Source: Stereocaulon alpinum
Lineage: Eukaryota; Ascomycota; Lecanoromycetes; Lecanorales; Stereocaulaceae
Direction: 5' to 3'
Length of the DNA: 64,000 nt
Assembly: GCA_018257865.1 (NCBI GenBank)
Contig: JAEUBA010000023.1
Coordinates: 248,001-312,000 of the forward strand
This document shows positions 13,101-25,347 of the stretch, piece after piece (within the stretch, counting starts at the first letter, position 1; each line of letters begins with the position of its first letter). The translations under genes were made by a program, and so were the position numbers. Below the pieces are notes generated by a model. The model did no database searches and was not told where the DNA came from. It saw only the letters and a list, made by a program, of their open reading frames with translations.

Positions 13101-14916
13101 GACTTGACGAAACCACGCTGCTGATGGATGTCGGAAGCGATGACGGTGATGTAACGGACCCTATGTTTGATGCGGCACTTGTTGAAGAAGTTGGTGAACT
13201 AGATGCTGACGAAAAGATTGAGCTCGGCGTATCAGCCGCGGAGGGAACGAGCGAGCTGCTTGGAGATAGCGAAGCACTCGACGTCGCCCACAATGTCGAT
13301 GACGAGCTGGAAGCAGTGCTTGAGGATATTTCGGGTATGGATGATGATGCGGTGGTCGGCAGACTAGTCGATGAGGTAACACTTCGAACAACAGAGCTGG
13401 TCGTTGGTGAGTTCACCACGGAAAGGCTGAGAGTGGACGAAGCTGTCGAGCCCGGAACGCTGGTAGCCGAAGGAATGGATGGAGTAGTGGAACTTATGAC
13501 TACAGATGATACAATAAAGGCACCACTGGTCGATGTGACCGTTGTTGCAACTGCGCTTCCCTGTTCACTAGCAGGCGTAGTTGTGGGCCTAGGAGAGGAT
13601 ACATTCGTTGAGCTCGTAGACGAAGCACTGGGATTTTTGGTCGATGGTGAACCTTGTAGACTTGTATGGGGGGAAGGGCTCTGAGTAGTAGAGCTAGTTG
13701 ACGCGGATGTATGGTCCAAATCGCTAGCTGTTGAAATGGTCGGCGTTGGGATCGGCAGACTTGATTCAGAATTCAAGTCAATTGGAGTCGTACTGGGCGA
13801 GAGTGTTGGGCTGAATTTCGTCGCTGCCCTTGAGGAATTGGCAAAACGGGTGAAAGAATTGGTTACAGGCGAATATACAGGTGTCGTCATATGCATTGTG
13901 CTTGGCCGAACAGTCGTGGTCATGTCTCGCATTGTGGCGGAGCTATCATCCATAGTGATGGTCGGAGGTGGTGGAATTAGAAAGTCATCAACGGAGGAAC
14001 TCGAGGTACCCGATCCCACAGCTGGCAGGCTGTTGATAGAGGGAGTGGGTGTTATGGGTGCAGCTGTCAAGGAGGTGGAGGAACTCGCGCCTGAATCATA
14101 GGAAGAGGTAGTTGACATCCGGGCTGCGTTGGCTGAGCTACTGCTTGACGATTGAGCAGTACTACTTGAGAGACTAGAGCTACTCGAAGTTGCAGCCGCC
14201 AGACTGAGGCTGCTTGTTGAAACCAGCGTATACACTTGCCCCCTTCTTTCACCGCCACAAGCTTCGTCCGGGTTCCCAAGGCATGGCGCAGCGCATCGGT
14301 CGTTAGGTCCTGGGGTAGAACCTGCAACCAACGTATCTCCACACACGCATGTGTTTCCGTCCTCCACCTCAAAGAAAGCTGAATCTTCACAGAAGAACCC
14401 GCAAGATGCAACATTGTAGACCGTATACACTGCCGTAGGCCGCACGGCGGTATCTGCAAAGCAACCGGCGTAGTAGTAGGTTGGTTGGGCTGGGCTTCCA
14501 GTCGTGTTTGTTGTTGCCGTCGGGACACTGATCATGATTGTGGCAGGGATGGTTGGAGTAGCATGGCTGCTTGTCAACGGAGGAGGCAGTGAGGAGGTAA
14601 TGGGATTTTGTGATGGTGCTGGCGAGCTGCTAGATTGGGGTACTATATCAGCAGATGGGGTAGGGGATATGTTACTTACAGTCACACTCGGGGGCGGCGT
14701 TGTATTTGAAGACGCGTCTAGTGGAACGACGATAGTCCGTACCCTGCTCAAGACCTCGCATACTGCTTAATTCGTCAACCTGATCCATATCCAAGATAGG
14801 CCAAGCCAATTCCTGGTTACCAGGCCAAAGAGGCGCATACCTTCTCCCGGACTCGATTGAGCCCAGGCCCGCAGGAACACAATAGAGGCTAGTGGTAAGA
14901 ATCCAAATCGGGCCAT
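1177..14916 (-). CDS. Giant secreted WSC-domain, Ser/Thr-rich mucin-like surface protein
   Basis: The long frame has no ATG at its 5' end. A small upstream exon (14841-14916) supplies one: it starts MARFGFLPLASIVFLRAWA, a textbook signal peptide, and ends in phase 1 at a GTATGC donor. The 78-nt intron (14763-14840) has a TTGAC branch-like site and a GCAG acceptor, and the second exon (1177-14762) resumes in the matching phase, giving about 4,553 residues. One WSC domain (14224-14481) follows, with eight cysteines and the C-G-G motif near its end; WSC domains bind wall glycans in sensors and enzymes. Nearly all the rest is Ser/Thr/Pro/Ala, expected to be heavily O-mannosylated. A short non-repetitive island with K-R-Q-C lies near 6325-6385. 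Twelve C-x-D-L-L-C modules follow toward the C-terminus. The protein ends in a hydrophobic, Gly-Leu-rich tail, perhaps an anchor signal. Role inferred: wall-attached adhesin or mucin. Confidence 0.85.
2040..2990 (-). repeat. Five-copy 189-bp in-frame tandem repeat inside the giant gene
   Basis: The same landmark (reverse complement of the Cys-module codons) recurs at 2104, 2293, 2482, 2671 and 2860, exactly 189 bp (63 codons) apart. Copies at 2671 and 2860 are nearly identical over most of the unit, so the youngest duplications are recent. The period is a whole number of codons, so copy number can change without breaking the frame. Outer edges are approximate. Confidence 0.85.
2104..5811 (-). 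repeat. Twelve C-x-D-L-L-C amphipathic modules in the giant protein
   Basis: Twelve related segments share the core C-[S/T/A]-D-[L/I]-[L/V]-C-[V/I/L]-S, followed by S-V-A-S-like residues and often a hydrophobic Leu/Pro stretch. They sit near 2104, 2293, 2482, 2671, 2860, 3364, 3790, 4335, 4488, 4963, 5184 and 5785. These are almost the only cysteines outside the WSC domain. Two Cys five residues apart could form a local loop or link chains. I do not recognise the module as a named domain. Spacing is regular for the last five copies and loose for older ones. Confidence 0.8.
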
Positions 14917-15559
14917 AGGTGTCTTCGCGCCGCTGAAAGACGCATATACTCGCCAGGGGTCGCAACTGAACTCTACAACCCGTAAAACGCGACATCGATG
15001 TCGATGACACGGCAGAATAAACTCTCGATGCACATGTTATGAGGCAATATCCCACCAAAACAGCGATTTCAGACAAGAGTTGCCAGGGAGACACTGGAAT
15101 GTGGGAAACATCTGAGACATCGCGTGGCTTCCGTGGAGTATCGATCTACACATCAAGCAAGTAACCGATATGTTTCTACCACAATTGTCAATGGCACACA
15201 GTCAGTTCCGAATACCATCCTCTGCACAACCGTTCGAAGAGCGACATAACTTCCACCTCTACGCGCAATATGTACGTCGAAGAGTACCATGTCCACTGGT
15301 TCATGCGACACAGGGTGGAATGTAGGCTGAATTTAATACATCAACAAACGATCTTCTTACCCTTTCCAACCGAGATTGTCCGCCCTCTAAAGCCCGAGGC
15401 GAGAATATTTGACTGCGTAGCTTCCTTTCCGGATATTGAAACACAAGGGTATCCGCTTACAATTATGACGTGATCGAAGAAGAAAATGTACTATACGCCG
15501 CTCGCTACTACTGTCGCACGCTGCGGACAAGCCTAGCAACTACGCATGATGTTAGCGTA
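14917..15559. other. Intergenic between two minus-strand genes
   Basis: Holds the upstream region of the giant surface gene and the 3' flank of the Dnt1-like gene. A 67-codon plus-strand frame at 15270-15473 has no features supporting it. Confidence 0.5.
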
Positions 15560-18500
15560 TTACTGTGTGGCTTTTAGAGGCAGCATACGCTTTATGACGC
15601 CTCTCAAACCGGGAATACCACCTGGATTCGACTTCGAGCTTATGTGACTGCCATCCGCTGTCTCCTCGTTGTCCGAGCTACTATCTTCATCTTCGCTACT
15701 AGACTTGGCTGACTCGGTGTCTTCCGTAGGGGCGGGTGCAGTGTTCTGAGAGGCGGGAATTCTGTATATGGACTCGGCCTCTGCCATCTTTTTCAACTCA
15801 GAGAGTTTCGGATACCTGTAATAGGCCGGACGAGTTCCATTCGGCAAACGACCATGCCGGTCAAGCTTTGGATAAGTTGTTGTAGCTGGCTTCTTCTCGC
15901 CGGATTCTGCTTCAGTCACTGGGGTTTGTGCAAAAGCAGATGGCAAAGATTGAGCAAATTCTTCTTGTGACTGATTATCCGCGGTTTCATTGACGCACTT
16001 TACAGGACAATTGGTTGCAATGGTTTCCCGAGGTGGAGATCCAGAAGCTGACGTTCTGTGTGACGTTCGAGTTACAGGTGTGCCCTTGGGAGATAGACTC
16101 GATACCTTCGGCCCCTCGAAGCCATTACTGGCCACGGGCGTCGCGTTGCCATTCAATCTGTTGTCCGAGTCGTCGGACGACGATGAACCAGACTCATCAC
16201 TTGAGCTAGATCCTTCGTGTGAGCTCGAATCTTTACATGAGCCAGATTCCGAAGCTGACTCCAGGCCCGCAACATCCCCTGAATCTCCGGAATCAGAGCT
16301 CAGCGACATCGTTCCACGTGTGGCTTGAGCAGGGGAGCGAGAAGTCAACGCTTGTTGAGACAATGTATTAGAGCCGCAGGTCGAATGGATAGGAAGACCT
16401 GGCGTCATACTGTTGTCCGCTTCGACCTTTACCTTATAGATATCTGGGTCTATGAGGGCATCAGAGGGGTCCGGACTTGCAGTAACTTCTTCGAATGAAG
16501 ATCTCATCCGTCGAGCAGACTTCCTCGAGCTTGGACCGACCTTGGAACTGCCATTAGGCCCGACTTCTTCATTAGAGAGGAAAGACGACACCGAAGCTCC
16601 ACTGGAAGATGAGGAATCTTCTATCTCGGTTTTCGCTATCGGTACGGCGGGTATTGGGGGGTCAATCATGCGACCTTTTCCTTTTATATCCCTAGTCACG
16701 TTGAGCTTCATCTGAACCATCTCCTTCCTGGCTGCAGGTGTCTTCGCGAGCTTTCTACCAGATCCATTACTGGCTGATGTTGGTTTTGGGGACTTTGGTT
16801 GAATTGATGTCGCTGAGAGTATCTCTTCGTTAATCTCGACCATGGATTTGAAGGGTCTGCTTCGTAGTGTGTTGGGATCTGTCTTGATGGGACTTGGGGA
16901 TTTGCTGCTCTTAGGGCCTAGACTGTCTTCTAGGCTATCTTTGAATGAGACAGAGCGACGAACCGCGCTAGAACCTTGCTTGAGAGCGCTACGAAGTGGT
17001 GTATCAAGATCCTTGGCCGATCTTGCCGCCAAAGGACTTGAAGACATCATTTCGGCCTGATTCGAAAATGACTTTGTGACTAAAGACCTTGGAAGTGCAG
17101 GCGTCATAGTCTTACGGCCTTGACCTGTAGTACTGCTTATGTCCGAGAGAGTAGAAGATTGACGGCTTCGACCATCTGAGGTTGGTTTGGACTTGCGCAC
17201 GGCCTTATCTGACACAGGTATACTGTGTTGATTCGCTGTCATAATTTTCCCGTCGACTTTGACGCTTTCACGACGTTCCTCAGCTTCATGAATGACTTCA
17301 TCGGCGTTAGCCTGGGCCCTCCTGTTGACATGTCCCCCGTTATAAGACTTTTCTTCTTTAGCAGCTTTCACCCGATCAACTCGCTTCTTGTCCAATCTTT
17401 TACGTTTTTTCTTCGATTCCTCACTCCTGGGTATGTCAGTCCTCTTCTTGGGCTCCGCAGATGTTGTGTCTCTGCGATGCAGCCGAGAGACTGATGAGAT
17501 TTTAGTTGCTCCGGTAGCTGCAGGTGCTTTTGCATGTAGGATATCCTCCGGAGGCGATGCGGTTTCGGCCGGAGCGCTGGACAATATCGCGCCCTTTAGG
17601 TTCGCCGTAATTGATGTAGCACTTACAAGCTTCGTCTCGATGAGCGCGGTCGAGTCGGATATAGGGTTCTTGGGCGTGACTGCGATGGCCGCCGTACTCG
17701 GTTCCACAGTTCCAAGTGGCTTCCGCTTCCCCAATCTCTCAGCCTCAAGAAGTTTGGCACCATCTGCAGCCAACGCAATCTTCTCGGCCTGGTTTGACAG
17801 AGCCTTATCCCTTGCCTTACGCTCTCTTTCGTGTCGTTCGACCGTTCTCTTTTCGTCAGCTAGCTGTTTCTCCTTCGCTTCCATCTCGTGAATACGCTCC
17901 GCTCCGGCGCTTTTCATGTTTTTCATCTTGGATTGTCTGCCCATATCAACGTCCGCGAGCTCTTTAGACCTAGCTCCTTCCGCGTGCGGCTTAGCATCCG
18001 AGGTTTGCACACCGTTGATAGAGCTACTGAATTTAGTGTTATCGGCCTGTTTGAATGACACCAATCCCTCCAAACTCGTATCCTGGGTGGATTTATGAGA
18101 GGTTTTGGCGGTGGTCTTAGCGTCTTGTACTCCAGCAGTAGTAACTTGGGACAAAGGTTGACTCATGTCTGGGTTAGCTTTTGCAGCATAAGTTATTTCT
18201 TGTTGCTCCGATGCCTTATCTTGAAGTTGATCCAATTTGGTTTCTTGATTGAGACTATAATGCTGCTGAGCCCCGGTGTTGTCATTCTTGGGAAACGTGA
18301 GCTCCCCTAAAGCAGTCCGCCTTCCGTTGTCACGTGAAGAGGGGAGGGTTCCCTTGAAAAAACCGTCCTCATTGGAGTCTTTGCCCAGATTGAGGGCCAT
18401 ATGCGGGGAGGTAAATCGTCTTAAAATGGTGTGATTTAGCCTAGGTCGCTTAACGCTGTGCATACTTTGCTTTTCGCGAAAGGAATCGCTGTCCGATTCG

Positions 18501-19837
18501 ATGGGGTCATAGATGTCGCCATCATTTCCATGCCTCACTTGTTCTCCAAAGGCAACATCAACAGAAGGCTGCTTGCGTTTTAAAGGCGGCCGTGGGGCGA
18601 ACCCGGAGAGCCCAATCCTTTGCCGATTTCCTCCATTGTTGGAGTTCACCAGTCCGTCCACTGATTGCTCGATCGATTTGGGTTCAGATGCCGATGTCAA
18701 GACAAGATTGATATCAGAGGATTGATTCATGTCGATATTGTCATTTACTTGATCGACAGCCGCAGCGCCAGGAGTGCTTTCGGGTGATACCACATCGATA
18801 TTGCCATTTTTCTGTTCGACCAGCGCACCATCTTGCTCATGGGATGGCACCTCGTCGAGTGACAAGGTTAGCTCAGGCGATTCCGACTTGGTGATTTCTC
18901 GGTCTACATCGATGATGATTCTGAAGGCTTCTTTGGTAGCTTGCGGTCCCCTACTACTTGGTGAGTCAGGAATTGTAGTGAGATCTAACTGGTCCGCAGG
19001 GATCTGGTATTGTGGACTAACAAGGCAAAGAGAATTCGGGGTGCCATACGGATCAGAGTCTGTGTACAATGTCAGCGCTCCTGCGGTGTAGGGCAACAGC
19101 ACTCACTCCGAAGGCAACCTACGCTGCTTTCCAGGCGATTTTTGCGAATCCGTGACCTGGCGTATAAACCCTTGGGCGGTAGATATCTGGGAAGGATGAC
19201 TTCCTTCCACCTGTCCTTCCCGTGAAAGTATTGGCAGATCTGGGTTTGGGGCGGTTTCAGGGTGCATGTCTTGTGTCCTCTGTCGCTTCACCGATCGAGT
19301 CTGCTCTTCAGCCGTTTGTGACTCCATGTCACCTTGACGGCCTTGAGGTGCACCGTGCGGTAGGCGCTTACGCGGTCTTGCAGCTGACTCTGGCATGAGC
19401 GAACCAAATCGTTGTATTCGCTCGAGATTGAGAAGTTCGCTTGGATTAGGTGGGAATCGACGGACCATGACTATCGAGGTGAATGGAACTTCTTTGGCCG
19501 TTCCTCTGTCATCCAAGAAGTTGCCAACAATGTCGTCCATGTTAAGTACTTCGCCATGGCCAGTGGTGATCTCCTTCTCGTTCAATGGGCTAAATGATCG
19601 TGCGCCAAAGTCAGAACCGATCTCAACAAAGTGATGCTGATTTGGGTTCCCGTACCCGTAACCCGCGTATGTTTTCTCCCATCTTTCACGTGCTTTTTCT
19701 AAGAGAATCTCAATGGTATCATCCTCCGAGCAACACTGAGGCAATTTTATAATGGTATTGTTGTACGCATCCTCACTTGGAAATGTCGCTGGATCTTGCC
19801 AGGGCAGCACCTGGACCTGAAGCCTGAGGCGTGCCAT
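15560..19837 (-). CDS. Dnt1/Net1-like nucleolar protein, 1,404 aa
   Basis: Two exons: 19123-19837 and 15560-19059, joined across a 63-nt intron with donor GTAGGT, branch GCTGAC and acceptor ACACAG. A stronger-looking GTGAGT donor 16 nt further downstream gives a frameshift, so GTAGGT was chosen. The ATG at 19837 precedes MARLRLQVQVLPW, the start of a roughly 140-residue N-terminal region resembling the Cdc14-binding Net1/Dnt1 N-terminal family (fungal nucleolar proteins that restrain Cdc14-type phosphatase and silence rDNA). The rest is low-complexity: a Lys/Glu-rich coiled-coil stretch, many S-P/T-P sites, an acidic serine cluster, and a conserved-looking C-terminal block containing YPKLDRHGRLPNG. 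This fits a phospho-regulated nucleolar scaffold. The family call rests on remembered similarity of the N-terminus and overall layout. Confidence 0.7.
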
Positions 19838-20496
19838 TATCTGCCGGTCAACTAGCTCATGATGCAGTAGCTCCAAAGGGAAACGGAAGCAGAAGCTGGA
19901 GTTGAATGCGCGGTGCGCAGAAGTGTAGAGTTTTGAAAAAAGGAGCTTGAACGCGTGAAAGTGAGGTATCAATTCTCACTCTCAATTTGAACTTCTCATT
20001 GGTCGATCGGCCCTTTATCACCGAGCACCGACGCTAGTCGAGGCTAAGGTCTTGGGTAAGCAAGCCCAAGGCTTCACGCTCTGAACCAGATGACTAGCAA
20101 CCACATTGCCGTCTGTCAAGATAGACACACATTGACATGCTTCATGCTGGATGTCCTAACTTGTAATTCTGTGTACTTACAGCCCCTTATGCTTGTACAC
20201 TTCGGACAACTACCGAGCCTGATTTGGCATTGTCAGGCGATGTCACATTGGCTGCAATGTAGCAGTGTAAGGTGCTGATCACGCTATTCAATGGTCTACA
20301 TAAGCTGAGGATCTCATAAACACCCAGAACAATGCTCTCATTGCTAGAGGTCTTGCAACGTCTATGAGCGAATGATCAACAATTGCATCAACCCCCCGCC
20401 GCTGCTTCTCCCAGCCACGGAACCAGCATGCTAAGGTTTATAATGTCAAAGAGCGTCCATAGAATTCATCTGTTGTCCACCTCTATAAATGCAACT
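19838..20496. other. Intergenic, no supported gene
   Basis: Contains the 5' flank of the Dnt1-like gene and the 3' flank of the sugar transporter gene. Nothing gene-like seen. Confidence 0.5.
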
Positions 20497-22382
20497 CTAA
20501 CCGTGCTTAAAGGTCTGCTTCTCCTCATAAGCGTCCTCGTTGCGATGAGCCTGGAGCGCGTTGACGTCCAAGCTCATATTTCTGGATACACTACCCTGTC
20601 TGCCAGTCTTGGGCATGCCAGTCTCTGGATCGATAACGGAAGCGCCGCGTTGAGCAGCCTGGACAAGCTCAGGGTTCTGCTCCTTGAGAATAGCAAAATT
20701 CTTCTCAGCTTCCCAGTTCCAGATGCTGTCAGATGCAAAGAGTAAATCCATCTCCTCAAGAGTGCGCTGGTTGGATTCGGGGTAGAAGCAGTAGACCATG
20801 GGCAAGGTGATGACGTTGGCGATGCCGAAAATGTAGTACGTCTTTTGCGCAAGAGCCTTGAAGATAACGGGTAGGAGAAGTGTCAACCAGCCGTTGCCAA
20901 TTGACCACCCAACTACACCCCATGCGTTACCCTTAGCACGGACTTCCAAGGGGAAGATCTCAGCCGGGTACAGCCATGGAACCGTAAGCCAGGTAGCGCC
21001 GAAGGTGGCTGTAAAGAGAAATATCATGGCAACAGCGCCGGAACTAGCACCGCGAGCCGCAGCCGAACCAACAGGGTGCTGCAGACCAATGGTGGCGAGA
21101 CCACCAGCGAGGAACATAGAAATGCCTTGAACCACCGAGCCCCAGTACAGGGTCCAGCGGCGACCGATCCTATCTAGTGTAAAGACACAAATGAGAGTAG
21201 CCATCTACACATCATTAGTACATATTCAGTGAACAGGCACTAATGGGCTCACCATGTAAGTGATGGTATTCAATCCAGAAATCCATTGCACTTGGCTGTT
21301 GGGAATACCAGCGGTACGGAAGATGGTAGGAGCGAAAATGGTCACACCAGCGATGCCAATCCACTCTTGCATAATCTGAAGCCAGATAACGAGCTGTACA
21401 CGACGTCCAGTGTGGAGCTTGCCAGAGCCAATACCGAAGAGCATAGCGAAATAAGACTGGGATTTGGCAGTCTTGCGTTCGAGCTCTGCAATGTTGCGGA
21501 TGTCCTGGAATTCCGCCTCGGCTCTGCCAACGTCGTCACCAGTCTCGCCTCGAAGGCGGCCCAAAATATAGCGAGCCTCGTCTTCGCGGCCAACCTTAAC
21601 GAGCCAACGTGGGGACTCGGGAAAGAGCCAGCAGATTGCAAAGAGGACCAACAATGGGAAAATCTGGAATGCAATGGGAAATCTCCAGGTGAATTGACCA
21701 GTTCCTCCCTGGTAGAAGTTGCAGCCACTGGACAAACGATTAGTGACTGAGGAAAATATTCAAGTATGTTTGGAAGGAGAGCTCACTATTCAAGCCAGTA
21801 GGCGACGACGACACCAAAGATATTTAGGGTGAACTCAATGGCGACGAATTGTCCACGTGACTTGTGCTCGGCGGTCTCGGTGGCCCAGACGGGAACGATA
21901 GCGTTGAGCATCCCTGTACCCCATCCGTTGATGAGACGAGCTATGACCATTGTCAGCTGTGGTAATCTCGTGATAATAAGACAAATAGACATACCGCAGA
22001 TCATCCAAGTGTGGTTTTGAGCGGAGGTTTGAAGAGTAGCACCAATGACAGCCCACCCAGCTCCAAGTGCGATCGTCTTGATACGACCGTAGCGGTCACC
22101 GAAGGAACCACCAACAAGACAGCCCATGAGAGTGCCGAGATAGTAGATTGAGACAATGCCACCTTGAAGAAGGGTGTTGTCAATGACTGGAGCGCCATTG
22201 GGACCTTCATGGCCGAATTTCATGGTAGTCTGGTAGTAGTCGAGCGCGCCATTGACACCTCCCATCATACCCTGATCATAACCGAAGAAGAAGATGGACA
22301 AGCCGGCAATACAATTGATGGCAATGAGAAGACTACGCTTCTCCAGCTTATGGACGACATTGAATCTAGAAATTCGATCCAT
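20497..22382 (-). CDS. MFS sugar transporter, 574 aa
   Basis: Four exons: 21995-22382, 21787-21940, 21253-21727 and 20497-21204. Introns are 54, 59 and 48 nt, each with a CTGAC or CTAAT branch site, and phases agree throughout. Family signatures are intact: GYDQGMMGG in the first membrane segment, GDRYGR in the 2-3 loop, RLINGWGTGM, ETAEHKSRG, PESPRWL at the end of the sixth segment, and PAEIFPLEVRAKGN in the second half. These place it in the 12-TM proton-coupled sugar porter family, plasma membrane. The substrate cannot be read from sequence; hexose, pentose and polyol carriers share these motifs. The first intron is a multiple of three without a stop codon, so unspliced RNA would add 18 residues near the fourth TM segment. 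Confidence 0.92.
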
Positions 22383-24123
22383 GGCGGCGGCAAGTTGGTG
22401 TGGCTGTTCTAGTCTAAATGGTGGTCGATGGACCTTGAGGGAACGTTGTGCCTTGCTTGGCGTTGACGAAACAGAGGCGGGGGGGGAGTGCCTTTAAGAG
22501 AAGAGAATGGAGTGTTGCTTGGACCAGGGAGCTGGAGGGGGGACAGTAGACGTTCTTATATCAAATCTCCTACGCATGCGAGAAAGTCCCACATGGGGTA
22601 ATATGGGGACATGGCGCGGAGACGAAACACTCCTGGCACTACTCCAACTCCGTACGATAGCTGTGAAGGATTTTCAGGGAACATCCTCCCGTGCCAGTTG
22701 GTGGCGCCAGACAACGTGGAAGTTGACCGGTGCGCTACGTCGACTTTGCTCCAATGCGCCAGTCGCATGCATGCTCATGCCAATTAGCCAGTCGGCCCTG
22801 CTGCAGCGACTAGTGGGTGTCGACAGGTGTCGCATACTTTCCAGCGAATGCACCTGATCAGCAAGTGTGAGGGTAAGCTTCGCGACTTGCACTGTGTTGA
22901 GTCGCGGACGTGTAAATTGGCCTGCGGTCGGATCGGTAGCCATGGTAGAAGCGCTTGATCCTGACTCGAGCTCATGAGGCGTCATGGAAAGTTTAAATTG
23001 CTAGCTCGTTCTTCGTGCAATCAGCATGCCCGATCGCCAGCTTCTCCCACCTCACTCCTCGATCAGGAAATCCTTCAGAAGGCCGCTAGAAGCACTTTAT
23101 TCCACGCTAGTAGCTGACTAGAGAATGGCTGGGAGGCTAGCAGCAAATCTTATGGACTAGCAAGTGATCTCGACGCCCCCTCAGCGTTCCCAATCCAATC
23201 GAGCGTGGTGTTATTCAGTAGCGTCCGCCGCCTCCTCTTAAAACACTTGACTCGACACTGACGGCAAATGTGCCAGACTTTACCCGGATCACGAAGGGCA
23301 TGTCGTGCATTTTCGAAATGTGGGGTGGCAAGCTTCGCCGCTGTTAGCTTCCCCCGCCAGAGACGTCATCCCAGACTGCTCCCGCCGAGCCTTGACGCAC
23401 ATTTTGACGGACGCTCTACAAAGGCAGAAGCCCAATCCAGAGGCTCAACGAGACATGTTGAGGTCCAGAAGTATGTAATTGTAAGCAGCTTCGCTAATGG
23501 CGACGCGACTGTGGAGACGACACCAGCGGTTATCGCGCCAGTAAGATGGAGACAGCTCTGGCCTTTGTCAACTTTAGCCAACGAATCCAATAGTTATCCC
23601 TTGGGTCTAGTAGCTGGACCTGCGCCCCCACATGCATGCTGGGGCATAAGATAAGGCTAGGCTAGCTAGCGTCTCTGCAAGTGTCTGATGTCCATCCAAG
23701 CAATTTACAGACTTGATATCCACCGTCATTTCGATCATTCATTCTCCCAAAGGACGTCTAATGGTGCAAGTCGTGTGACTCGGTCCCATACTAGTTACGG
23801 CGGTTATAATCCTTGCACTTCGGAGATTCAAGATATACATTCGCATGCGCTGTATCTTATTGGCTCACCCACAGCAGCGGGTCTTCAACATGGTTAGAAT
23901 CTTTCCGATTATCTTCTTATTCTCCCCCCTGCCGCGTACCGGGTCGATGGATCATGGGTCAACGGCTGTACATCGCCTCGACCTTCTCACCGAGTCGCCA
24001 TTGTCGAACTGGAACCGAAACTGAGAGGCGCAACGCGGCGGGGGTTCAAGGCGTTGTTTAGCAAGATGGGCACACATGAGCAGACGCGCCCCAAGGCTTT
24101 TGTTATTACTCTTTGGCAGCTTC

Positions 24124-24699
24124 TCAATTTGTCATACTAGGCAGACTCTTCAGCGTCTGTGAGGCCTCGCTCCGAGTTTCACGCTGCTTCAACAAGCGCC
24201 TCTTCCTCGCTAAAGCTACTGAATGAGGATCTCGCCAGCTGAAACTAAGATGGTGAAGTAAGACATAGTCCTTGGGCCGCCTATGTGCTCCTGCTTTTGT
24301 TACGAAAGACAGATAAGCGCGGAAGTCTACCATTAGATCGGGAGACTCGTTACTTTGCACAGCCAACCGATCACCCACGATGCATACGTATGTCTCAGAT
24401 ATCCAGTTAAGGAGCTGGACTATTCGTCTATAAAACCTCCGAATGTTTTGTCTGTGCTTCACAAAGTTCACGAGATGCTCTGGAGCTCGGTATCCCTGGC
24501 TAATGGGTCGAATTTTGACTTTTGCTAGACGAATTCTCGATGGGTCTCCTGCAGGTCGAGTTCTGGCCCATCCAGGCGACTCACAGATAAGATTTCTTGA
24601 TGGATTATGAGCTTGCCTCGACAATTGCGCATGCATTAATCTGTTTCGGGATTGATAAACAAACAATCTCCCATAGTGCTGGCTGCGGATAGCTGGCAT
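24124..24699 (-). CDS. Weak candidate gene, 191-aa basic hypothetical protein
   Basis: An uninterrupted ATG-initiated frame, rich in Arg and Lys, with no signal peptide, membrane segment or known motif. It is the longest frame in a 4.5-kb gene-poor stretch. It may be a lineage-specific gene or chance. No splice extension was found. Confidence 0.25.
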   Translation of the reverse strand: MPAIRSQHYGRLFVYQSRNRLMHAQLSRQAHNPSRNLICESPGWARTRPAGDPSRIRLAKVKIRPISQGYRAPEHLVNFVKHRQNIRRFYRRIVQLLNWISETYVCIVGDRLAVQSNESPDLMVDFRAYLSFVTKAGAHRRPKDYVLLHHLSFSWRDPHSVALARKRRLLKQRETRSEASQTLKSLPSMTN

Positions 24700-25347
24700 T
24701 ATTGAGTCAGTTTTGTGTTGAACCCTGAGGGGTTGGGCCCCCCACGTTAATGCCTCATCATTGGTTTGCTTAAGATCACCCGTCTAGCCACAACCTGCTC
24801 GCTGATGTGACACTATCGAAAGAATGCAGGAGCAAAAGCTGTGGGCTGATGGCCTCGATCTTGCCCTCACGTGCTTACTCGATTACAGCCCAGATTCCGA
24901 TTATGGAGATTGTTCCTAATCATTCGGTGCCTCATATGCAATCATCCTATTCGCTACACTCATGGCCTCAGATCTCGAGCTAGCCATGGATTCACATCTT
25001 GTGTTAAATGCCTCATGCTATTGCCTCTCGTTTAGGCTGACCTTCTGTTGGTCTCGATTTCGAATGCCGATAGCCCGTGAGATTGCCATCCGAATCTATT
25101 TGCTGAGTCTTTGAGATTTTGCCTATGGCAAAGCTTAGACACTCGCTGTTCCGGCTAGTTGGGCTTTCGACACCGAGAAGGCAGTTGCAGGGCTTTCCGT
25201 ATGACCATTGAGGTCTTGCCGTGACAAGACGCCCCAGTGGAGAGTGTCCAACAACCCTCATCGCCACAGAAGGAAGGACTCCGCATGCAATGTAGACACA
25301 GCAAATTTCCTCGTGTTGAGGACATTATGGCCTAGGAACAATTCACC

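Noticed and set aside
1259..14770. Many open frames of 60-390 codons on the plus strand opposite the giant gene, rich in Val, Asp, Glu, Leu
   Set aside because: They are antisense shadows: reverse complements of Ser, Thr and Ala codons rarely give stops. Composition follows the codons of the real gene, with no domain or own start context.
14672..15094. Alternative 5' exon of the giant gene from an overlapping 140-codon minus-strand frame
   Set aside because: Its only phase-compatible intron would be 36 nt, too short for this genome, and its N-terminus is a poor signal peptide. The 14841-14916 exon fits better.
19060..19106. GTGAGT donor for the Dnt1-like gene (47-nt intron)
   Set aside because: Good splice consensus but the phase is wrong and produces an immediate stop; the GTAGGT donor 16 nt upstream keeps the frame.
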